A stretch of 64,000 nucleotides of DNA from Argopecten irradians (lineage: Eukaryota; Mollusca; Bivalvia; Pectinida; Pectinidae): the NCBI RefSeq assembly GCF_041381155.1, contig NC_091143.1:23463695-23527694 (forward strand). Direction: 5' to 3'. How positions within the stretch are numbered: the stretch's first letter is position 1; each line of letters begins with the position of its first letter. The position numbers and the translations under genes are program-made. Of this stretch, positions 56,473-64,000 are shown piece after piece. Under the pieces are notes generated by a model. It had not been told where the DNA came from, searched no databases, and saw only the letters and a program-made list of their open reading frames with translations.

Positions 56473-57061
56473 GGGGAGACAGCTCAACAAGTAGTCTTGT
56501 TTCCAATATGAGATTGTCGTATTTTGAAGTAAAATCGTTGTCAACGTGTGGAGGAATTATCCATATAGTTCATTTGTTTTGTGCATCAGTAACATCATCC
56601 AAAGTCATGTAAGAAAAAACTCAATCGTGGCAACAGAATGACAACTTTCTACAGATCATTGCCATCATCATTTGTTTTAAATTGTTTAGATTTGTTTTTT
56701 GAGGTCACATTAATTTTTTATTGTTTATTATGAACATAATACTGCCATTAACATTACGTTAGATGTTGTTTAAAAATTATGTATGTTCATGATTAAACGA
56801 ATTAACATTCAAGGTTTAATTTTACGGGTAATTTTAAAACTTCTGTTCAACCGATATTTCAATTCAATGTTTTATTAAATTGCCTTCTATTCATATTATG
56901 TTCTTACTTTGATTTTAAAAGCACCTTTGGTTCCAAGTCATTTCTAAAATAAGTGTATAATATCACCCGGTTTTAGATAGATCCAATATGAACGTCACTA
57001 AATGTCCATTTTATTAATGTTGATCATTGTTGGGTTTCGTTATAACATTGTGATTCGTTCC

Positions 57062-57067
57062 AATAAA
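57062..57067 (+). terminator. Polyadenylation signal of gene 2
   Basis: AATAAA about 590 bases beyond the stop codon, in the first convincing position downstream. The cleavage site is not determinable. Confidence 0.6.
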
Positions 57068-57549
57068 GATATAAACTTTATATTTCGTTACGTCTTGGTA
57101 CATCAACTATTCACATCGACAGTTTTTATCCAGAGTCAAGGCATACTGTAGACCAATTTTACAATCAAAAACAAAACATTTTCAGTATCTACGTAAGTTC
57201 TCGAGAGCTCTAACGCGACTTCAAATGTTTCTTGGATTATATATATAAAATATCAGTTTACCAATTGCGAATTCAAAACTGAATTTATGCATTTGCAATT
57301 ATCTTATAAAGGACAGGAAATACTGGTATATAGTACACTATTGGTAGTGTTCATGGAGGAAGGAAGACGCTGGTACAACCAACATCACCAACATTGTGAA
57401 TTGTTATACCCCTATTAAATAGTTTCTATATAAACTCCATTGACAAAAATGCCAATAAATTAATGGTTTCGTCTAGCGGTCAAAATAACTTAAAATCGAC
57501 TGTTAAAATGTGCTGTTGACCGGAGTTACGTTACAATGGGGTATAACAA

Positions 57550-58840
57550 AACAGTTATCGACTGGGTTTTCAGGCAACAGATGATATGTTGGACCCTCAT
57601 ACAAACTGTTGCCCGTTTCCTTAGGTCGCCATATACCCTTACCTATATCAGCGAAAAAATGTTCCTAAACTTACAAAAGACACTTGCCACATTTTGATGA
57701 CGGTTCAAGAATAAAATGGCGATCGAGAATAAATGGTCATACGAACGCGACTTCATTTATTTTTATTTGATACCCTCAATCGTGATCTAGAATTCCTGAA
57801 TCAATGGGCGAAGAAATGGTTGGTTACTTAAAATCCAAATAAAACCAATGTTCTTTTTAGTACAGATTATAATGAAGTAGACGAAGTGATAGAATTGTCT
57901 TTTGACAACATTTTTTAGATCACGGGCATTGAGGAGTATCTTTGAATTTTGACGCGAAATGGGGCGATCATATCGACGAAAATTTTAAGTCTCTAAAAAA
58001 ATGTCCCGAGATAACTTAAAATGACTTAAAAACGTGACTCTCTTCTAAAAAAATTGAAACATTTATATTGCAGGTTTTAGAGTATATCTGTTTAAGGGAT
58101 GGTTGTACCAGTTCAGACACTGAAAGACTAAATATTATAACTGGTTTACCATCGTAGATTACAAACAATGCCTTATATTTTGAGACGGGTCTCGAAAAAT
58201 TATGTCAAACTTCGTTAACTTTGCATAATAAACTTGTTCCCGAATATTTATTCACATTATTACAACCAACAGGTGGTCAGCATACCCAATATGTAATGAA
58301 AAAATGGTGAAGGTTATATAATACTTTTTATGGCCTATCATAGACTATTAGTTCTTTAATTTCCTCCCATCAACACCATGTTTATGAATTGCTTTAGATT
58401 TAAAAACCATTTCTCTTCCTACACTTCGGTCATTTAATCAAGCGATACTCTCTGGTCATAACAGACCAAATCCCCCTCCTAAATATTTCAATGTAGGCAA
58501 ACGAAATTTCATTATTTTACATACAAACTCAGACATCAAAGTAGTCCATTACAGTACGATCTTTTTTTCGGGTAGGACTAGAGGTGGAACCAACTTGTGA
58601 TGTGGATATCCACGTGAAAATACTTTTCACTACCTTTTAGAATGTCCACTTTATATCAGACAGAGATACAACTTGTCTAACTTCTTGATTAGATTGAATG
58701 TTCCAATTGATTTAAACTTAGCGCTAAATGGAAGCGAAAAATTGTCTGATGAAATTAATTTAAATTTATTTGCTCAGGTACAAAATTACATTGGGTCCAG
58801 TAGGTTTGAAGAAAAAAAATGTTTTATTAATTTGTCACTC
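57550..58840 (+). pseudogene. Degenerate LINE reverse-transcriptase remnant
   Basis: Reading past several stops and frameshifts shows typical non-LTR polymerase pieces in the right order: LEFLNQWAKKW near 57790, FDAKWGDHI near 57950, and FHYLLECPLYIRQRYNLSNF near 58630, the Cys-rich C-terminal motif of such proteins. The reading frame is broken many times. It represents a 3' fragment of an old insertion lying between the convergent genes 2 and 3. Confidence 0.7.
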
Positions 58841-59371
58841 TAATCCACACGTATTTATGTACTCACTTTGTTGTATTTTGGGCAAGGGTCTTTGTTAAGT
58901 TGTATTAACTTTTACCCAATCCGTTATCCCATTCACTGTATAGGTAATGGACACAAAAAAATACATGGTAACCGGCACCTGAAATGGCAGAAACCCAAGA
59001 TGGTATCTAGTTACAATGTAGCTCTATGTTTGGACCAATCCCAATCTGCACATCGAGCAGCTACAAAACTATGAACCAATAATGCCAATTAATATTCCTC
59101 CAGTACATTTTTGAAAATAGCTATAAAAGAATTGCATTTGCACGAATGGTCGCCGGCCCACGGACGTAAGCGTGTCCCGATCTTAAAAAATAACACCTGA
59201 CAACTTCTTCACTTGATCGGGTTTTAATGAAACTGGTCTTGTGTCGACAAAGTAAATTTTAAACTAACAATAAATTAAATCTTATGAAGTTTTTCCAATA
59301 AACTGAGCGTAAATTTCACAAGCAAAACCCAGCACATGCATAATCTGTCCAGTCCAATGAGTCCATGTTTG

Positions 59372-59803
59372 TCATTTTGAAGGCAGTGCGATTGGTGAGC
59401 AGTTTGAAGCATTTCCCTTAGGTGGTTGTTTACATACGTTTTTATTTTTATCCTCCACGGCCCCTGTCGCTATCTTTTGGTCCTTACTGGGAGATTTGTT
59501 GTTCTTAGAGTCGAGTTTAGTGAAAGCCTGTGACCTTTGATCCGGTTTGGGTGACGGCTGGTTCTTCTGGTCGTGTTTATAGGACATTTTGTCGTCCTGT
59601 TTGGTCGACTTTGTGTCATTTTTGTTCTCCTTTAGGTCACCTTTTTGTGTGTTCTGTTGTCCTTTGTCGTTCTGTTGCCCCTTCTGCTGTCCTTTGTCGT
59701 TATATTGTCCTTTGTCGTTATTTTGTCCTTTGTCATTTTGGTGACCTTTGTCGTCCGGTTTCGGAGGCTGTTGTCCTGTCTTTGACACCTCTGGTTTGTT
59801 ATC
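59372..59803 (-). CDS. Gene 3 last exon (NDKGQ repeats)
   Basis: Entered through acceptor TATACTCAG in phase 0: DNKPEVSKTGQQPPKPDDKG, then repeats of NDKGQ/KGQQ and a Lys/Ser/Gln-rich tail ending CSPIALPSK and a stop. The open frame extends further upstream, but that part is intron. The composition (few hydrophobics) argues for disorder. Confidence 0.75.
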   Translation of the reverse strand, partial: DNKPEVSKTGQQPPKPDDKGHQNDKGQNNDKGQYNDKGQQKGQQNDKGQQNTQKGDLKENKNDTKSTKQDDKMSYKHDQKNQPSPKPDQRSQAFTKLDSKNNKSPSKDQKIATGAVEDKNKNVCKQPPKGNASNCSPIALPSK

Positions 59804-62800
59804 CTGAGTATATAACACATTATTTAATGACAGATTTGGTTGTATGTCAACGACTGCACTATGGAGTTGCATGAATGAAAGAAAATAAAGCCAAAAAATA
59901 TTACAAAGATGTAATATACAGTATCTACCATATTTCGAGCCCAACTCGATTTGACTTTTACTTCAATTACTCACATTATCTCGTTTTATATCTTCCGCCG
60001 TCTACCTCCCTTCTGAGAAAAACACAAACGGAGTTGGCCTATACGATTAGCTTGAAACTAAAAAGGATACATGCCCTGTTTTATTCTTACCTTTTCTTTG
60101 AGTTGGTACATTTCCTCGCCCATTTTTTCGGCCTCCAATTCGCCCTCACTTTCCCCCTCATCAGATTCTATACTGATGTCGCTCATACTGCTGTCTGTCG
60201 GCTGGAAAATAGCAGTGTAGTCTTAGTAATCCAAGTTTGCTTCTAACAAGCCTTCCCTTGGCTTAAAATGTTATAACATACAAAATGACGTCGAATTGTG
60301 TTATGTGGACTCTGATTGGCGGATACAACAGCGTATTGATTTCATAACAAAAAAGACCGCAAGGAAAGCTGGATTTTCATATGACAGATTGAATTAAAAT
60401 GATTTACTTCTTTGTTTTTTTCTTAGAGAGTTAATCACAAAAATCAGTAAAATATATAGTTAATTCTAAAATGACCAATAAGATGTTTTATAACATTGCA
60501 CAATGTCAGTCTCAAATCAATTGCAAAAGAAGTTTATATAAAACAATTCCGTCTTTGCATATTACAGAGTTAGCTCCCTTGCGGGTAGGTATCGATTGTT
60601 ACGTCATTATTTTGTGAACGCAATTCACGTCGTTTTCTCCGAAATGTATGACGTTACGCTCCAAAACACATGACGTCACAATCAATACCTACCCGCAATG
60701 GCAGATAACTCTGTAATATGCAAATAATTAATTTTCTCTTTGTTACTGGCTTTCTGATTGGTCTATTCATTTTTTTCATTCCACGATGAAAAAAAATCCG
60801 AGAATGGCGCGGAATTCCCAACGTTATCATGACGTCACAATAGAAACATTGACGTTGCGTATTGATTTGGAAAAAATAATCCCCTGGAAAAAATCAATGG
60901 AATCGTACGTGTAAATGTATTTCATTTTATAAAGTAGCCTGGGAAATTAATTATAAGTATTGAAGTCACTATTTTTTAATTTCATCGGGGTATGAAATAA
61001 ATTTTGTTTGCAAACTTTTGTGAGAATCCACTACGCGATGAAATTAAAAAATAGTGACTGTAATATGCAAATACAGAATTGCGGTATAAGGATTGTTATT
61101 TATTATTAACTTCATTCAATCTGCCTTGGAATACATGTACATGGTGAGTGAATTAGAGGCATGATAGCAGAAAGGACATTTGAGGGGCATGGTATCTATC
61201 AGTGGATGTGTGGACTATACCTCGTAGTCTGGATCCTCCTCCGACTCGTAATCGTCTAAGTCCATGTACATCAAGTCCTCGTCTGTAGACTCTGACCCGT
61301 CAGACATATCGTCATGTTTCCTCTTCTTCTCGGATTCGTCACCATCCACCACGGGGTCAAGGTTCAAACCTCCTGGAAATTAGCACGGAATGTGTTTAAA
61401 AAGACATGCTCACATAAATTGTGACGTCGCTGCCTATTTACAGTGTGCTGTTGGTCATATCACCTCGTGTCTTTGAACAGAACATGAAACGCTCCATATT
61501 TGTTCACAAATACTAAATAATTAATTTTCTCTTTGTTACTGGCTTTCTGATTGGCCTATTCATTTTTTTCATTCCACGATGAAAAAAAATCCGAGAATGG
61601 CGCGGAAATCCCGACGTTATCGTGACGTCACAATAGAAACATTGACGTTGCGTATTGATTTGGAAAAAATAATCCCTTGGAAAAAATCAATGGAATCGTA
61701 CGTGTAAACGTATTTCATTTTATAAAGTAGCCTGGAAAATTAATTATAAGCATTGAAGTCACTATTTTTTAATTTCATCGGGGTATGAAATAAATTTTGT
61801 TTGCAAACTTTTGTGAGAATCCGCTACGCGGATTCACACAGTTTGCAAACAAAATTTCTTTCATACCCCGATGAAATTAAAAAATAGTGACTTCAATACT
61901 AATGAACAGAATCTCAACTAATCATTTTTTGGGGTACTTGTTCCAGAAGAACGATATCAATCGATATAAAATATGTATACGTAATTTAGTGCTCCACACA
62001 CTAGTTAAGGTTAAAACATCATTGCGCTGATTAAATTTTGTCGGTTATACAAGCAAGCGCGAATTTAACATAGCAATACTGTTTAGGATAATTTAGTTTA
62101 AATCATATTTTAATTAAGTACATAAGTATCAATATATTATGAAGTAAAGATTCAGAAAAAAGTATAAAAAAATTATATTAATCTGCCTCCTTTTTATTAT
62201 TAGTATATATAAATATAACACTAAATAGAGAACTAGCTAAGTTTTACATGTATGTCGGGATATTATCAGTGTACATTATATTAAAACGTCTGTAACATGC
62301 ATTGCATGTAGTGTTTGGGGCCGCGGTGGCAGAATATTGGTTGGTGGGTTTTTTTCTCCTCTGAGTACTCTCTCTTTCCTCCATGACCGTTAAAGATACT
62401 CCACCGCTGACAAATGGTATTTTTTCACTATCAAAAACAGGAGTAGACGATTTTGTATTTTTCTTCAGTTTCAAAAGTTACTTACTTTACACCATTACCA
62501 CCATTGAAAAGTTTGAGCTTCTTATTTTACTTCATGTTAAAAATATGAAAAATAATTATTTGCATCCTGAAAAAAATCTGTGGCACTATATCTTATATGG
62601 AATGAAGTAATGATTGCGCATGCACCAAAGACAAAATAAATTATTTTATGTTATTTTTGTGTTAATTAGGCATATATACATGCATACACGATTAAACACC
62701 AATTATTGTTCAAATGATGAATATCATTTATGCTCTGTCGGCGATGGAGCACCTTTAATAGTATCGTAAACTAACAAAACCAATATCGTTACGTACATTG

Positions 62801-63532
62801 GCCATTTTAAAGTAAGAATGTAAAAATTTGTACTGTTAACCACTCACGATGTTTGCTACATTTGATGAAGTCACGGATGTCGCTCTGTTTTTTAGCAGAT
62901 GTATCATCCAGACCCAGTACACGGCATGTTACCCTCTTAAGATTCCCTAGCAGTGACGACTGGATCCGCTTTTTTGGGGATACCTATAGTAAACAGTGAT
63001 ACATAGATACAAATGTACATTTCCTGTATATAGATACTGAATAACTAATTATTTCAGTAAACCACAATTCACATTTTTCTGTTCACATTTAGCATATATA
63101 ACTGCCAATCAGTTTAATACACATTGCCTAGCTCAAAAATACGTACCTTTCGCCTCGATTCGATCTCCATCTTTTTCTCTGGAGACATTTCTGTAGGTTT
63201 TCCTTTCCGTGCAGATTTCCGACTAGGCGCCGACTTTTTAGCGCCAGGTATAGAGTCGTGAACTTTCCGCAGGAATTCTACCTATAGTGAGAACATAAAT
63301 AATAATATTCTCGCAAGGCTCATGGAATATCTTTAACAAGGCTTTTATCATTTTCTTAAAAGCATCATTTTTGTCACAAATTTATACTTATTTTTTCAAA
63401 ATGATGTACTTCACATTTCCTGTCCAAAACGGTGAAAACGGATTATATTACCATTAATTCCAGTGGGAACAGCAAGACTTCCATGAAATACATCTGAAGT
63501 TTGGACGCTGAACCTTCGTCAGCAAGGGCTTC
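59372..63532 (-). CDS. Gene 3 (5' partial): acidic/basic low-complexity, probably nuclear protein
   Basis: Six exons on the minus strand join in phase to give the last 348 residues. The first visible exon is helical and hydrophobic (KLQMYFMEVLLFPLELM). Next come a Lys/Arg/Ser-rich basic segment (KKSAPSRKSARKGKP, EKKMEIESRRK), a segment with KKRIQSSLLGNLKRVTCRVL, a strongly acidic stretch of about 90 residues (SDGSESTDEDLMYMDLDDYE), and a polar C-terminal exon with NDKGQ repeats. Alternating basic and acidic stretches are typical of chromatin or nucleolar proteins. I do not recognise the family. The start codon lies upstream, outside the window or beyond what I can detect at 63540-64000. Confidence 0.78.
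60091..60201 (-). CDS. Gene 3 exon (acidic)
   Basis: 37 codons, phase 0: PTDSSMSDISIESDEGESEG, ELEAEKMGEEMYQLKEK. Acceptor TATTTTCCAG, donor GTAAGA. Confidence 0.82.
60557..60722. mobile_element. 165-bp MITE with CRE-like motifs
   Basis: Inverted ends gcatattacagagttagctc and its complement ...ataactctgtaatatgc. The inner arms include tgcgggtaggta and a tgacgtcacaatcaatacct match. It lies in an intron of gene 3; a diverged relative is at 54113-54278. Confidence 0.82.
60730..61060. repeat. Repeat family F, copy 1 (right arm lost)
   Basis: About 97% identical to the start of 61517-61902 (ttaattttctctttgttact ... gtttgcaaacttttgtgaga). It is truncated at atccactacgcgatgaaatt, so most of the inverted arm is missing. 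Confidence 0.88.
61221..61372 (-). CDS. Gene 3 exon (Asp/Glu-rich)
   Basis: GLNLDPVVDGDESEKKRKHD, DMSDGSESTDEDLMYMDLDD, YESEEDPDYE. KKRKH is a possible nuclear localisation signal. Acceptor AATTTCCAG, donor GTATAG. Confidence 0.82.
61517..61902. repeat. Repeat family F, copy 2 with about 150-bp palindrome
   Basis: Near-identical to copy 1 over about 310 bases. From 61748 to 61902 it forms a nearly perfect palindrome centred on gaatccgctacgcggattc, with arms containing aatttcatcggggtatgaaa. Both copies lie in neighbouring introns of gene 3 and in the same orientation. Confidence 0.88.
61903..62840. other. Gene 3 intron, nothing recognised
   Basis: AT-rich; the short open frames at 62244-62474 and 62383-62610 have no support. 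Confidence 0.5.
62848..62983 (-). CDS. Gene 3 exon
   Basis: VSPKKRIQSSLLGNLKRVTC, RVLGLDDTSAKKQSDIRDFI, KCSKH; ends with one base of a split Arg codon. Acceptor TTTACTATAG, donor GTGAGT. Confidence 0.82.
63147..63281 (-). CDS. Gene 3 exon (basic)
   Basis: 45 codons, phase 0: VEFLRKVHDSIPGAKKSAPS, RKSARKGKPTEMSPEKKMEI, ESRRK. Acceptor TCTCACTATAG, donor GTACGT. Confidence 0.82.
63452..63532 (-). CDS. Gene 3, first exon visible in window
   Basis: 27 codons, phase 0: EALADEGSASKLQMYFMEVL, LFPLELM. Acceptor TGTTTTAACAG, donor GTAATA. The hydrophobic helix could belong to a larger folded domain encoded upstream. Confidence 0.78.
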
Positions 63533-63779
63533 CTGTTAAAACAAGACATTTGACATTACACTGTATTAAGATAGTTGACGGCATGACCTCAATTATCATT
63601 AGTTAACCCAAAGGTTTTTTTAATGAAAATTGTTCTCAAGGCATTTTGCAGCAATACCTATGTCTGGTTCCGGATAAAAATGAATAGTATTCAGTACTGG
63701 GCCAAAAGAATCTTTGTCTAGACCTATCAATTTGCCTTGTGATCAGACCACCAAAGCAATTTTTTGTTCATGGAGCGTC

Positions 63780-64000
63780 CTTACCATTTTGTTTGATGCT
63801 ATCTGACCATTTTGTGTTTGATCATGTGACCATAGCATTTTGTGTTTGATAATCTGACCTTAGCATTTTGTGTTTGATCATGTGACCTTACCATTTTGTG
63901 CTTGATCACGTGACCTTGCCATTTTCTATTTATCATGCTACGTTGCCATTTTCTGACTGATCATGTGACCTTACCATTCTGTGTTTGATCATGTGACCTT
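63780..64000. repeat. 28-bp minisatellite running off the window
   Basis: About eight units of cattttgtgtttgatcatgt + gaccttac with variants. Every unit has an E-box-like CATGTG or CACGTG. On the minus strand, the strand of gene 3, most units read AAAATG followed by GTAAGG, GCAAGG or GCTAAGG, several of them donor-like. Confidence 0.88.

Noticed and set aside
59530..59874. Plus-strand open frame of 114 codons rich in Cys and Val
   Set aside because: It is the antisense of the last exon of gene 3, which has correct splice borders and phase.
1..64000. tRNA or rRNA genes
   Set aside because: No cloverleaf-forming segment with proper A and B boxes and no rRNA core sequence was noticed; a covariance-model search would be decisive.

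Overview
The window is AT-rich eukaryotic (metazoan) DNA. It has long introns with GT..AG borders, abundant minisatellites and short inverted-repeat elements, and decayed retroelements. The dispersed repeat families (the cgtccgtc / gggcctcttgtt family, the family ending in a ggctattgataggac-type tail, and a 174-bp-LTR Gypsy-like element) match, from memory, repeats that fill bivalve genomes. A bivalve mollusc, possibly a scallop, is the best guess; this is inference and no database was searched.

Three protein genes can be modelled exon by exon, with reading phase conserved across every junction. Gene 1 (+, 3822-28124, 20 coding exons, 1207 codons) encodes a predicted intracellular protein with a charged N-terminal half, a von Willebrand A domain with a near-canonical MIDAS, two MIB/HERC2-like modules and a C-terminal WWE-like domain. 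Gene 2 (+, 45812-56472, 10 exons, 381 aa) is a secreted stand-alone peptidyl-alpha-hydroxyglycine alpha-amidating lyase (PAL) with all expected metal, catalytic and disulfide residues. Gene 3 (-, 63532 down to 59372, six exons, 5' end outside the window) encodes an acidic/basic low-complexity, probably nuclear protein that I could not name. Genes 2 and 3 are tail to tail, with a degenerate LINE reverse-transcriptase remnant between them.

The stretch from about 28.2 to 45.4 kb is repeat territory. It holds a 33-bp satellite beyond the gene 1 stop, a minus-strand gag-like remnant, and two inverted copies of a 21-bp-unit satellite element 8.5 kb apart. Between those lies a TTAA-flanked inverted-repeat element (34928-39702), which contains a 5' LTR plus gag fragment that is itself split by an 805-bp hAT-like element.

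The most striking observation is that tandem repeats in gene 1 are built on its own 5' splice sites. The intron after coding exon 15 opens with about 68 copies of a 23-bp unit that is the exon-intron junction itself. The intron after coding exon 1 opens with a 67-bp repeat of its donor in which the extra donors are inactivated at +1. A minisatellite at the right window edge is also donor-like on the strand of gene 3. Other points are a 14-nt microexon needed to keep frame in gene 1, a decayed duplicate of the vWA exon, and a 1.6-kb stretch (22.7-24.4 kb) that looks like a base-by-base blend of the minisatellite with the downstream exons and is probably an assembly artefact.
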